This document shows positions 17,206 to 25,313 of a DNA stretch of 58,306 nt, piece by piece. Within the stretch, counting starts at the first letter, position 1. The number at the start of each line of letters is the position of its first letter. Source of the stretch: Asaia bogorensis (GTDB lineage Bacteria; Pseudomonadota; Alphaproteobacteria; Acetobacterales; Acetobacteraceae); NCBI GenBank assembly GCA_945873195.1, contig CAMCDA010000007.1, forward strand, positions 1 through 58,306, written 5' to 3'. Both the position numbers and the translations under genes were made by a program. The notes below the pieces were generated by a model. It ran no database searches. It was given only the letters and a program-made list of their open reading frames with translations, and was not told where the DNA came from.

Positions 17206-17730
17206 ATGAGGCTTTCCTGGAAAGCGATGACAAAGGCAATGCCCCTGGCCGTTTGGCTCGGGGCCGCGAGCCTTGGGCTGACGTCATGCGGCGTCTTTGC
17301 CCCCCCGCTTCAGGTGCGGGGCAATCGAATCGACGCCGATGACCTGGCGTCCCTGACCCCCGGCACCTCCACCCGGGCCGATGTCACCGCCCTTGTCGGC
17401 TCCCCCACGACCCGCGCGGCGTTCGAGGACAATACCTGGATCTATATCAGCTCGATCACCTTCAACCGGATCGCCCGGACCCCAGGGATCGAGGACCAGT
17501 TCGTGGTCGTGATGAACTTCAATGACCAGGGGGTCCTCAGCGGCATCGAGACCCGCACCATGGACGACGCCCTCCCGGTCCAGGTCGTGGCCCGCACCAC
17601 GCCATCCCCGGGCACCGAGGCCTCATTCCTCCAGCAGCTCCTCGGCAATATCGGCCGGTTCAATGCCATGGGCTCCGGCGGCGCCGCCGGCGGCAGCGGC
17701 CCACGCGGCGGGGCACCCACCCCGAACTGA
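17206..17730 (+). CDS. bamE: Outer membrane assembly lipoprotein BamE
   Basis: BamE (SmpA/OmlA) is a lipoprotein of the BAM complex that inserts beta-barrel proteins into the outer membrane. This 174-residue protein has a signal peptide with lipobox LTSC at about residues 24-27, followed by the SmpA/OmlA domain: GNRIDADDLASLTPGTSTRA, VTALVGSPTTRAAFEDNTWIY and IYISSITF. The Gly/Pro-rich C-terminal tail is longer than in E. coli. Two ATG starts are possible (17206 and 17227); the first is used because AGG lies eight bases upstream. It is divergent from the bc1 chaperone gene. Confidence 0.9.
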   Translation: MRLSWKAMTKAMPLAVWLGAASLGLTSCGVFAPPLQVRGNRIDADDLASLTPGTSTRADVTALVGSPTTRAAFEDNTWIYISSITFNRIARTPGIEDQFVVVMNFNDQGVLSGIETRTMDDALPVQVVARTTPSPGTEASFLQQLLGNIGRFNAMGSGGAAGGSGPRGGAPTPN

Positions 17731-17847
17731 GCATTCCGCCTGGGGCAGCCCCAATCGGAGTAGCCTTGTCACGGCCCACCAAGTCAGGCACTCCGCTCGC
17801 CCATTCGCGGGCGGACCACGGCCCCATCGTTTGAGGGAAATGTGACA

Positions 17848-18687
17848 ATGGACGCTCCCGTCTCCGGAAGCCTGTCGAAAGAAGACTCGCTCGCCCTGCG
17901 CTATGGCGAAAACGCCATGCCCGCGGCTGGGCCGTGGAACGACCATATCGCCCTGCTGCTGTCGCACCGCTCCGTGCGCGGCTTTCGGCCAGATCCGCTG
18001 CCCGAGGGCACGCTGGAAACCTTGGTCGCCGCCGCGCAATCGGCCGCCACAAGCTCCAACCTGCAGACCTGGTCGGTGATCGCGGTGACCGACCCGGCCA
18101 AGAAGGCGGCGCTGGCCAAGCTGGCGAACAACCAGAAGCACATCGAACAGTGCCCGCTGTTCCTGCTGTGGCTGGCGGACGTATCCCGCAACGAACGCCT
18201 CGGCCAGCAGGAAAACGTGACGCTGGAGACGCTGCCCTACCTGGAAACCTTCCTGGTCGCCGCGATCGACGCCGCCCTGGCCGCCCAGAACGCCGTCGTC
18301 GCCGCCGAGTCCCTGGGCCTGGCGAACGTCTATATCGGCGCGATGCGGAACCATCCGAAGGAAGCCGGCGAAATCCTGGGCCTTCCGCCCGGCGCCGTGG
18401 TTTGCTTCGGCCTGTGCATCGGCTACGCCGCGCCGGACGTGACGAATGAGGTGAAGCCCCGCCTGCCGCAGGATGCGATCCTGTACAAGGAAACCTACGG
18501 CAACCCGAACGAGCCCGCCCTGCGCGCCGCCTATGACGCGCGGATGGCCGCGTTCTCGCAGCGCCATGAGATGACGCAGGACACCTGGACCCAGCGTGTC
18601 ATTGGCCGCATGGGCAAGATCCCGGCCATGAGCGGCCGCGACAAGCTGGTCTCCATCCTGCAGTCGATGGGCTTCCCGCTGAAGTAG
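17848..18687 (+). CDS. NfsA-like nitroreductase (flavin reductase family)
   Basis: This 279-residue protein is an NADPH-dependent FMN nitroreductase of the NfsA/FRP type. It has the FMN-phosphate motif HRSVRGFRPDPLPEG (about residues 35-50), AAQSAATSSNLQTWSVI, and the central NNQKHIEQCPLFLLWLAD segment. Such enzymes reduce nitroaromatics, quinones or flavins by two electrons. GAGGG is upstream; a GTG at 17842 is an alternative start that would add two residues. A hairpin with a short U-run follows the gene. The physiological substrate is unknown. Confidence 0.9.
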   Translation: MDAPVSGSLSKEDSLALRYGENAMPAAGPWNDHIALLLSHRSVRGFRPDPLPEGTLETLVAAAQSAATSSNLQTWSVIAVTDPAKKAALAKLANNQKHIEQCPLFLLWLADVSRNERLGQQENVTLETLPYLETFLVAAIDAALAAQNAVVAAESLGLANVYIGAMRNHPKEAGEILGLPPGAVVCFGLCIGYAAPDVTNEVKPRLPQDAILYKETYGNPNEPALRAAYDARMAAFSQRHEMTQDTWTQRVIGRMGKIPAMSGRDKLVSILQSMGFPLK

Positions 18688-18695
18688 CGGGAACT

Positions 18696-18730
18696 GGCCG
18701 GCGTGGTCCTGCCGCGCCGGCCGTCCCTTT
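18696..18730 (+). terminator. Rho-independent terminator after nitroreductase gene
   Basis: The perfect 8-bp stem GGCCGGCG/CGCCGGCC (18696-18703 with 18715-18722) is followed by GTCCCTTTT. It lies nine bases past the nitroreductase stop. Confidence 0.6.
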
Positions 18731-19690
18731 TCAGTACCCCGCAGCGCGGTCCACGATCTGGGTCAAGGGCTTCCCGTCCAGGAACCGGCCCAGGTTGTCC
18801 ACGAACAGTTTCGCCACGATCCGGTCCCGCTGCGGGTGCGGCCCGCCGATATGCGGCAGGACGATGATCCCCTCGGTGCCCCAGAACGGGTGGTCGGACG
18901 GCAGGGGCTCCTGGCGGAACACATCCAGCAGGGCGCCGGCGATCGTCTTCGCCTTCACCGCCGCGATCAGGTCCGCGTCGTTGATCAGATGCCCGCGCCC
19001 GAAGTTCAGCAGCCAGGCGCCTGGCTTCATCTTCGCCAATCTGTCGGCGTTGATGAGGTTCTCGGTCTCGGGCGTCGCGGGCAGCAACAGCAGGACGAAA
19101 TCGGACTGCGCCAGGACTTCATCCGTGCGGTCGGCGCCCAGCACCTGCTCGACATGCGGCACCGGCCCGACGCGGCGCTTGGTGCCGATCACCCGCATTC
19201 CGAAGGCCGCCGCCATGCGCGCGACCTCGGCCCCGATCTCGCCAATGCCCAGGATGCCGAGCGTTTTCCCGCTCAGCGGTTGGGCGACGCGGTGGACCCA
19301 TTTGGCGTTCTTCTGTTCGGCCACCGCCGCCGCATAGGGCTTGGAGACGTAGAAGATCGACCCGATGATGTTCTCGGGCATCGACTCCCGATGCGTTCCC
19401 CGCGCGCAGGTCAGGGTCAGGGCCGGCGGCAGGTCCGGCAGGGCCAGCCAGCCTTCCACACCCGCGCTCATCGCCTGCGCCCAGCGGAGCTTCTGGAACT
19501 TGGGCAACAACCCGGCCGGCATGCCGGGGCACATGATCGCCTCGGTCCGGGCGAGTTGGTCGTCGGACGGCTTTTCCTTGCGGGACAGGGTCTCGATGCT
19601 CACACGATCGGCGAGGCCGGCGGCGTTGACGGCATCCAGATATGCGGCGGTAGAATCAGTCCAAAGCAGCACATGGGCGCGGTTGGTCAT
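18731..19690 (-). CDS. D-2-hydroxyacid dehydrogenase (GhrA-like)
   Basis: The 319-residue protein is an NAD(P)-dependent D-isomer-specific 2-hydroxyacid dehydrogenase, similar in layout to glyoxylate/hydroxypyruvate reductases. It has the Rossmann motif GILGIGEIG (about residues 137-145), the active-site Arg in NFGRGHLI, the Glu in VFRQEPLPSDHPFW and the His in LPHIGG near the C-terminus. GAGGAG lies six bases before the ATG at 19690. It is convergent with the nitroreductase gene and divergent from pcaF across a repeat-bearing gap. The exact substrate is undetermined. Confidence 0.92.
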   Translation of the reverse strand: MTNRAHVLLWTDSTAAYLDAVNAAGLADRVSIETLSRKEKPSDDQLARTEAIMCPGMPAGLLPKFQKLRWAQAMSAGVEGWLALPDLPPALTLTCARGTHRESMPENIIGSIFYVSKPYAAAVAEQKNAKWVHRVAQPLSGKTLGILGIGEIGAEVARMAAAFGMRVIGTKRRVGPVPHVEQVLGADRTDEVLAQSDFVLLLLPATPETENLINADRLAKMKPGAWLLNFGRGHLINDADLIAAVKAKTIAGALLDVFRQEPLPSDHPFWGTEGIIVLPHIGGPHPQRDRIVAKLFVDNLGRFLDGKPLTQIVDRAAGY

Positions 19691-19763
19691 TGATGGCTCC
19701 TCGTTGGGCTTTGGACGGCAGCGTAACGGGGAACGGGCGGTTGGGCTATTGGGGTGGGAAGCG

Positions 19764-19846
19764 ATGGGGCTCTGCCCCATGCCCCGCGAGGGGCGTTGCC
19801 CCCCTCGACCCCCACCAAGGGCACAGCCCCTGGTGGGGTTTGGGGC
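19764..19846. repeat. GC-rich dyad repeat, copy 1
   Basis: This stretch contains nested GGGGC..GCCCC dyads (for example ATGGGGCTCTGCCCCAT) and a CCACCAAGGGCACAGCCCCT segment. A recognisably similar stretch lies at 49444-49518. It fills the gap between the hydroxyacid dehydrogenase and pcaF. Confidence 0.6.
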
Positions 19847-19929
19847 AACGCCCCAACGCTACCCAACCCCTTGGCCCATCTCCCCCGAACCGCTAAAACT
19901 GCCCTCAACACCAACCTGAGGGAACACCC

Positions 19930-21132
19930 ATGGCCGACGCTTACATCTGCGACTTCGCCCGTACCCCGATCGGCCGTTATGCCGGTGTGCTGCGGGACGT
20001 TCGCACCGACGATCTCGCCGCCCATCCGATCAAGGCCTTGATGGCCCGCAACACGGGCGTCGACTGGGAAGCCCTCGATGACTGCATCATGGGCTGCGCC
20101 AACCAGGCTGGCGAAGACAACCGCAACGTCGCCCGCATGGCCGTGCTGCTCGCCGGCCTGTCGACCCATGTCCCCGGCGGCACCGTCAACCGCCTCTGCG
20201 GCTCGGGCCTGGACGCCGTCGGCACCGCCGCCCGCGCCATCCGCGCCGGCGAAGCCGACCTGATGCTAGCCGGTGGGGTCGAGAGCATGACCCGCGCCCC
20301 CTTCGTCATGGGCAAGCAGACCGAGGCCTTCGGCCGCTCCGCCGAAATCTTCGACACCACGATCGGCTGGCGCTTCGTGAACCCCGCCATGCGCAAGGTC
20401 TACGGCACCGACGCGATGCCCGAGACCGGAGAGAACGTGGCCGAGGAATTCCAGATCAGCCGCGCCGACCAGGACGCCTTCGCCTATCGAAGCCAGATGC
20501 GGGCCGTGGCCGCGCAGAACAGCGGCTTCTTCGGTGAGGAAATCGTTCCGGTCACCATCAAGGGCCGCAAGGGCGACACCGTCATCGACAAGGACGAACA
20601 CCCCCGCGCCGACACGACGCTGGAGGGCCTGGCCAAGCTGCGGACTCCGTTCCGCGATCCGGGCACGGTGACCGCCGGCAATGCCTCGGGCGTGAATGAT
20701 GGGGCGGCGGCGTTGCTGCTGGCTTCCGAAGCCGGCGTCAAGCGCCATGGCCTGACCCCGCGCGCCCGTGTCATCGCGATGCAGACCGCCGGCGTCCCGC
20801 CGCGGATCATGGGCATCGGCCCGGCCCCCGCCGTGCAAAAGCTGCTGGCCCGCACCGGCCTGTCGATCGGCGACATCGACGTGATCGAGCTGAACGAGGC
20901 CTTCGCCAGCCAGGCCCTCGCCGTGCTGCGCCAGTTGGGCCTGCCCGATGACGCCGACCACGTGAACCCCCATGGCGGCGCCATCGCGCTCGGCCACCCG
21001 CTGGGCATGTCCGGCGCTCGCCTTGCCCTGACGGCGGTCCATGCGATGGAGGAACGCGGCGCGAAGCGGGCCATCGTCACGATGTGCATCGGCGTCGGTC
21101 AGGGCATCGCGGCGCTGATCGAGCGGGTCTGA
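19930..21132 (+). CDS. pcaF: 3-oxoadipyl-CoA thiolase PcaF
   Basis: PcaF cleaves beta-ketoadipyl-CoA to succinyl-CoA and acetyl-CoA, the last step of the beta-ketoadipate pathway for aromatic degradation. The 400-residue protein has the nucleophilic Cys90 in NRLCGSG, the His in ALGHPLGMSG and the second Cys in CIGVGQG. It also has segments typical of PcaF and PaaJ, such as GCANQAGEDNRNVARM, FDTTIGWRFVNP and MPETGENVA. The rest of the pca operon is absent here, so it may serve a distant pathway, or may be the phenylacetate-pathway paralogue (PaaJ). A strong hairpin terminator follows. Confidence 0.9.
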   Translation: MADAYICDFARTPIGRYAGVLRDVRTDDLAAHPIKALMARNTGVDWEALDDCIMGCANQAGEDNRNVARMAVLLAGLSTHVPGGTVNRLCGSGLDAVGTAARAIRAGEADLMLAGGVESMTRAPFVMGKQTEAFGRSAEIFDTTIGWRFVNPAMRKVYGTDAMPETGENVAEEFQISRADQDAFAYRSQMRAVAAQNSGFFGEEIVPVTIKGRKGDTVIDKDEHPRADTTLEGLAKLRTPFRDPGTVTAGNASGVNDGAAALLLASEAGVKRHGLTPRARVIAMQTAGVPPRIMGIGPAPAVQKLLARTGLSIGDIDVIELNEAFASQALAVLRQLGLPDDADHVNPHGGAIALGHPLGMSGARLALTAVHAMEERGAKRAIVTMCIGVGQGIAALIERV

Positions 21133-21148
21133 TCCTGGCCGTCCCATG

Positions 21149-21186
21149 AAAAACGCCCCGGAACCTGACGGTTTCGGGGCGTTTGC
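21149..21186. terminator. Bidirectional terminator between pcaF and PEP-CTERM gene
   Basis: The stem AAACGCCCCG/CGGGGCGTTT with a loop of about 14 bases lies between two convergent genes. The A-rich and T-rich flanks allow it to work in both directions. Confidence 0.8.
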
Positions 21187-21204
21187 TTTGCGAGACCGAG
21201 CGCG

Positions 21205-21948
21205 TCAGGCCTTGCGGCGGCGCGCCCCGGCCGCGGCCACCAGGCCCAGGGCCAGAAGGCCGAGCGAAGCGGGCTCGGGGGCGGGGATGACGGGTTGGTT
21301 GGTGAGTGTCACCCCACTGAACGAGAAATACGCCAGATCGGATTCGCTGTTGCCCAGGACCGTGGCGTCCCCGAATGACACCAGATGGCCGGGTTGCACC
21401 CTGGTGGACCCCACCGCCATGCTGACGATCGGATTGCCGTCGATCGACAAAGCGGTTCCGCTGGAATTGATGACCAGATTATAGTCGTGGAACCCGTTGG
21501 TCGTATCGAACGTGATGATCGGGGAGTTGCCCGAGACCGGATCATTGGTCAGGAACACCGATCCGCTGGACAGATACAGCGCCGACATCCGGCCATCCGC
21601 GTCGCTCACCACGACCGTGTAGCCGCCCCGGGGGTAGCCGTGAAAGCTCGCGGAATCGATCTTGATCCGGAAGTCGACGCTGACCGACCCGGTCGCGAAG
21701 CTGAAGGTCGAATCGTCGTATTCCCAGTATTGGTGGCCCGAGAACACGGTCGGCCCCTGCAGGAGCAGCCCGCCCGAGACAACGGGGGCCGGCACGATGC
21801 CGCCGCCTTCATATTGGGTCCAGCCCTGGGCCGTCGGCAGGGTCCCGAGACCCGCATTATAGGTGACCGTCGCGGCCTGAACCGGGGCTGCCATCACGCC
21901 GGCCGCCAGCGTGGCGATCGTGGCAAGGGCGTGCTGTTTCATGCTCAT
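21205..21948 (-). CDS. PEP-CTERM sorting domain protein
   Basis: The 247-residue exported protein has a signal peptide (cleavage near VQA-ATVTY), a beta-rich body of about 180 residues and a C-terminal PEP-CTERM signal, APEPASLGLLALGLVAAAGA followed by RRRKA. The body does not match a domain I can name, though its alternating hydrophobic/Gly/Ser pattern suggests a jelly-roll fold. The start at 21948 (MSMKQH) is used; an internal ATG at 21942 is also possible and neither has a strong ribosome site. It is the second PEP-CTERM protein in the window. Confidence 0.85.
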   Translation of the reverse strand: MSMKQHALATIATLAAGVMAAPVQAATVTYNAGLGTLPTAQGWTQYEGGGIVPAPVVSGGLLLQGPTVFSGHQYWEYDDSTFSFATGSVSVDFRIKIDSASFHGYPRGGYTVVVSDADGRMSALYLSSGSVFLTNDPVSGNSPIITFDTTNGFHDYNLVINSSGTALSIDGNPIVSMAVGSTRVQPGHLVSFGDATVLGNSESDLAYFSFSGVTLTNQPVIPAPEPASLGLLALGLVAAAGARRRKA

Positions 21949-22043
21949 AGTCCAGTCTCTATCATCCCGCGGAGGCCGGTTCTCTGCCACATCGGCCCCC
22001 GAAAGTCGATCCATCTCCGCATCGTCAACAGGAGGCCCACCCC

Positions 22044-22865
22044 ATGACCACCCCGGCTGACAGGTTCCGCGCCTTGCATGCCCGCCCCGGCGTCCTGCTC
22101 TGCGGCAACTCCTGGGACATCGGCACCGCTCGGCTGATCGAGCATGCTGGGTTTCCGGCGATCGAAACAACCTCGGCCGGCCTGTCCTTCGCGACCGGCC
22201 GCCCCGACGCCTCGGGCCTGCTGACCCGGGCCGAGATGCTGGATAGCGCCGCCGCCATCGCCGCCGGCGTCGGGATCCCGGTCAGCACCGACCTGGAAAA
22301 CGGGTTCGGCGACTCGCCCGAAGCCGTGGCCGAAACGATCCGGATGGCGGCGGACCGCGGCCTCGCCGGCGGGTCGATCGAGGACGCGACCGGTCGGCCC
22401 GACGACCCGCAATACGGGTTCGAGGCCGCGGTCGACCGCATCCGAGCCGCGGTGGAGGCGGCCGGCACCCGCTTTGTCCTGACCGCCCGCTGCGACGGCT
22501 ACATGCACGGACGGGGCGACCTGGGCGATGTCATCCGCCGGTTGCAGGCCTTCCAGGACGCGGGGGCCGAGGTGCTCGCCGCCCCTGGCCTGCCGGATCG
22601 GGCGGCGGTCGAGACCGTGGCCCGGGCGCTGGACCGGCCGCTCGCGCTGTATGTCGGGCTGGGGACGTGGATGCCGGATCTGGCGGACCTCGCGGCCGTG
22701 GGGGTCAAGCGGGCCAGCGTCGGCAGCGGGCTGGCCCGGGTTGCGGTGACAGCCTTCCTGGACGCCGCGACCGAGATCCAGGCGACCGGTCGTTTCACTG
22801 CCGTGGCGCAAGCGAGACCGTTCCGGGAGTTGAACGAACTGTTCCGGACCCTTAACGATCGATAA
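22044..22865 (+). CDS. Isocitrate lyase / PEP mutase family protein
   Basis: The 273-residue protein is a TIM-barrel enzyme of the isocitrate lyase/phosphoenolpyruvate mutase superfamily. It has the metal-binding STDLENGFGDSPE segment, GGSIEDATGRPDDPQ and the LTARCDGYMHGRGDL region. It lacks the KKCGH motif of true isocitrate lyases, so it is more like oxaloacetate hydrolase/decarboxylase or carboxyvinyl-phosphonate-type members that break C-C or C-P bonds. AGGAGG precedes the ATG. It is divergent from the PEP-CTERM gene and convergent with the GST gene. Confidence 0.88.
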   Translation: MTTPADRFRALHARPGVLLCGNSWDIGTARLIEHAGFPAIETTSAGLSFATGRPDASGLLTRAEMLDSAAAIAAGVGIPVSTDLENGFGDSPEAVAETIRMAADRGLAGGSIEDATGRPDDPQYGFEAAVDRIRAAVEAAGTRFVLTARCDGYMHGRGDLGDVIRRLQAFQDAGAEVLAAPGLPDRAAVETVARALDRPLALYVGLGTWMPDLADLAAVGVKRASVGSGLARVAVTAFLDAATEIQATGRFTAVAQARPFRELNELFRTLNDR

Positions 22866-22868
22866 TGC

Positions 22869-23495
22869 CTAGCCGTCCGCGGGCATGTTCGCGGCCACCG
22901 ACGGGCGGGCATTGAAAGTGGCGTGCCACGCCGTCAGCTTGGGATGGCCGTTCCGCCACCCCAGCGCATCGAACCGGAAGTCGAGATAGCCGAGCGCGAC
23001 ACCGATGGTGATGTGGCCGACGTTGAAGGGGGTGGAGGCCAGGGTATCGGCCTCCTGCTCCAGCGCGTCCACGCAGGCGGCGAGCTTGGCGCGCCAGAGG
23101 TCCTTGTGCGGCTCGCTCTGCTTCTCGGCCGGGCGGAAGCCTTCGGAAAGCAGCGGCAGGGCGTTGTCGAGCATCCCCTGCCCCAGCGCGTGCCAGCGGA
23201 GCGCGGTCAGACGTTCCGGCCAGGCGGCCGAATACAGCTTGTGGCCGCTGTGCAGCGAGTCCAGGTATTCGATGATCACGGGCGAGTCGTAGACCGCCGT
23301 CCCGTCTTCCAGCTCCAGCGTCGGGATCTTGCCGACCGGGTTCACCTTCATGAGCTCCAGATGCGGCGTCGTCCCGCCGGCGACGGTGCGGACGGTCTTC
23401 ACGCGGTCCTGCAACCCCATCTCATGCAGCGCGATCATGACCTTGCGGACATAGGGGGAGCGGGGGGACCAGTGCAGGATCATCTGTCCGGGCAT
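22869..23495 (-). CDS. Glutathione S-transferase family protein
   Basis: The 208-residue protein has the two-domain GST layout. The N-terminal thioredoxin-like domain has the SPRSPYVRKVMIALHE active-site helix and the NPVGKIPTLELEDG and YDSPVIIEYLD glutathione-binding segments. The all-helical C-terminal domain has the usual GHITIGVALGYLDFR segment. The start at 23495 is preceded by GGAAGG. It is divergent from the neighbouring alpha/beta hydrolase-fold gene. Its substrate is unknown. Confidence 0.92.
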   Translation of the reverse strand: MPGQMILHWSPRSPYVRKVMIALHEMGLQDRVKTVRTVAGGTTPHLELMKVNPVGKIPTLELEDGTAVYDSPVIIEYLDSLHSGHKLYSAAWPERLTALRWHALGQGMLDNALPLLSEGFRPAEKQSEPHKDLWRAKLAACVDALEQEADTLASTPFNVGHITIGVALGYLDFRFDALGWRNGHPKLTAWHATFNARPSVAANMPADG

Positions 23496-23565
23496 CGCGG
23501 GGGCCTTCCAGGGGGCGGCGGCGCGGTTTAGTCTGGCGCCAGGGAAATTCGAGGGAACGTTTGCC

Positions 23566-24357
23566 ATGAACTGGGTTGAAGTCAACGGGACCAGCCTCCG
23601 CTATGAGCTGACCGGCGCCGGGGACACCACGCTTGTGCTGGTCCATGAAATGGGCGGCACGCTGGAAAGCTGGGATGCCTGCGTCCCGGCCTTCAACAAC
23701 TCCCGCAAGGTGCTGCGCTATGACACCCGCGGCGCCGGCCAGTCGGAGAAGATCAAGGGCAAGGTGACCTGGGACCAGATGGCGGACGATCTGGGCGCGC
23801 TGCTGGATGCGGCGGGGATCACGGGCAAGGTCTCGATCGCCGGGATCGCCGTGGGCGCCGCGATCGCGATGCATTACGCCGTGAAGAACCCCGATCGCGT
23901 GGCGGCTTTGGTGCTGCACGGGCCGGCGACGGGCGTGGGCGGGGATCGCCGGCAGGCGACGCTGGACCGCGCGGCGGCGGTGGAGGCCGGGGGGATGCGC
24001 GGCGTGGTGGAGACGAGCCTGGCCGCGTCGTATCCGCCGGTCGTGCGGCATGATCCGGAGATGTTCCGCCAGTTCCGCGCCCGGTGGCTGGCGAACGACC
24101 CCGAGAGCTTCGCGGCCATCAACCGCATGCTGGCGGAGCAGGAGATCACGAACGAACTGTCCCAGGTGAAGTGCCCGACTCTGGTGACCGCCGGCCGGCA
24201 TGACAGCCTGCGCGCGCCGGCGGTGATCGCGCCGATGGCGGCGCAGATTCCGGGGGCACAGTTCCTGGAGCTGAACTCGGGGCACTTCGCGTCGATGCAG
24301 ACGCCGGGGATCATGGCGCAGGCGGTGCATTACTTCCTGCACGCGCTGGGTCAGTAG
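23566..24357 (+). CDS. Alpha/beta hydrolase-fold protein lacking the serine nucleophile
   Basis: The 263-residue protein is an alpha/beta hydrolase-fold member similar in layout to 3-oxoadipate enol-lactonase (PcaD). It has the oxyanion-hole strand LVLVHEMGG, then RYDTRGAGQSE, and keeps the acid (Asp213 in GRHDSL) and the His (His240 in NSGHFAS). The nucleophile elbow, normally G-x-S-x-G, reads G93-I-A-V-G97, so the catalytic Ser is replaced by Ala. Unless another residue takes over, it is not a classical esterase or lactonase; it may bind rather than cleave its ligand, or catalyse a serine-independent reaction. It is divergent from the GST gene. Confidence 0.85.
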   Translation: MNWVEVNGTSLRYELTGAGDTTLVLVHEMGGTLESWDACVPAFNNSRKVLRYDTRGAGQSEKIKGKVTWDQMADDLGALLDAAGITGKVSIAGIAVGAAIAMHYAVKNPDRVAALVLHGPATGVGGDRRQATLDRAAAVEAGGMRGVVETSLAASYPPVVRHDPEMFRQFRARWLANDPESFAAINRMLAEQEITNELSQVKCPTLVTAGRHDSLRAPAVIAPMAAQIPGAQFLELNSGHFASMQTPGIMAQAVHYFLHALGQ

Positions 24358-24360
24358 GGG

Positions 24361-24560
24361 CGGTTTTCTCACCGGACAAGGGGTAGGACCGGTGGAATTT
24401 TCGACCTGCCCCCTCTCCCCTTGCGGGCTTGGGCCGCGAAGCGGACCAAGGTTGGGGTGAGGGGTAGCACCACCCCAGCCGGTGCCATGACCCGACCCTC
24501 CCCCCCGGGAAAGCGAGTCGTTTCTCACCGGGCTTGGGGTGACATTCCACGAAAAAATCC
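24361..24560. repeat. Mosaic intergenic repeat block
   Basis: This block starts right after the alpha/beta hydrolase gene. It contains a CTCACCGGACA..GGTAGGACC element (24368-24400), a 51-base segment (24411-24461) that matches the reverse complement of 48256-48306 at 50 of 51 positions, and a diverged second element (24521-24560). The 51-base segment has internal dyad symmetry (CTTGGGCCGC/GCGGACCAAG). It is part of the 596-base gap 24358-24953, which otherwise holds only the possible transposase remnant listed next. Confidence 0.8.
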
Positions 24561-24651
24561 AACCGACGGGACAGGGGAGGAGCGGCGCGCCTGAGGCATG
24601 CCTCTCGTATGGGTGGCGGCAAGGCGGGAAACAAGGTTCGGCTGGGATTTC

Positions 24652-24825
24652 TTACGCTAGCAGGCAGGGCCGGGGGCGTGCATCGGGCTGCCACGGGGGG
24701 TGTTCCGGCGCCATTGCCCGCTCTTGCGCCAGATGGTGGTCAAACCCGGCCACCATCACCCGGTTCATCAGAGCGCGCTTCAACGTGCCCAGCAGCCCCT
24801 CTATCAAACCGTCCTGGATGCTCAT
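24652..24825 (-). pseudogene. Possible IS256-family transposase N-terminal remnant
   Basis: On the minus strand a short frame from the ATG at 24825 reads MSIQDGLIEGLLGTLKRALM and continues to a DHHLAQERA segment before stopping after about 57 residues. The LMxxV..AxxDHHL layout resembles the start of IS256-type transposases, but the rest of the transposase and any terminal repeats are absent. It is probably a decayed mobile-element fragment next to a toxin-antitoxin pair. The family assignment is tentative. Confidence 0.3.
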
Positions 24826-24953
24826 CGGTCGCTTCCCGCCCCGCTCAGTGGGATCCAATTGACCCTTCACACTGGAATCCCGGCAGGCACCGCAGTCTTG
24901 GACAAGAGTGAACGATTGCTGACCTGGCGCCTCCCTTGTGGTAGAAAAGATGC

Positions 24954-25313
24954 ATGAACCTCATGCTTCCCATTCCCGACGATCTTGCCGAACGGCTGGG
25001 TGCCAACGGGGGCGACCTGTCGCGTCGCGCGTTGGAGGCCTTGGCTGTCGAGGAGTATCGCGCCGGTCACCTGACCGACGCCGACCTGTCCCGGATGCTC
25101 GGCCTGTCGGCGCGGGAAGACCTACGGCGGTTTCTGATGGCGCATGGACTTTCCGAGGCCACTTCGCCAGCACACGTCAGGTCGGGTGAACATGATCCGG
25201 GGTTCGATCGCGAGGCCGCCCGCGCCGCCGCCCAGCGCATTCGCGCGATGCGGCAAGGGGTTACCCTCGGCGGGCTGAGCATCAAGGACCTGATCAACGA
25301 AGGCCGTCGGTGA
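24954..25313 (+). CDS. Antitoxin, UPF0175-like with VapB-type C-terminal tail
   Basis: This 119-residue protein is encoded directly upstream of a VapC toxin and overlaps it by four bases. The first 65 residues (LPIPDDLAERLG, RRALEALAVEEYRAG, LTDADLSRMLGLS) match the UPF0175 helix-turn-helix family of antitoxin-like proteins. The C-terminal 40 residues (AAQRIRAMRQGVTLGGLSIK, then DLINEGRR) look like the toxin-binding tail of VapB antitoxins. It therefore appears to join a DNA-binding module from one family to a VapC-neutralising tail of another. An AGAAAAG stretch precedes the ATG. It probably autoregulates the pair. The fusion reading is inferred from sequence pattern alone. Confidence 0.75.
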   Translation: MNLMLPIPDDLAERLGANGGDLSRRALEALAVEEYRAGHLTDADLSRMLGLSAREDLRRFLMAHGLSEATSPAHVRSGEHDPGFDREAARAAAQRIRAMRQGVTLGGLSIKDLINEGRR

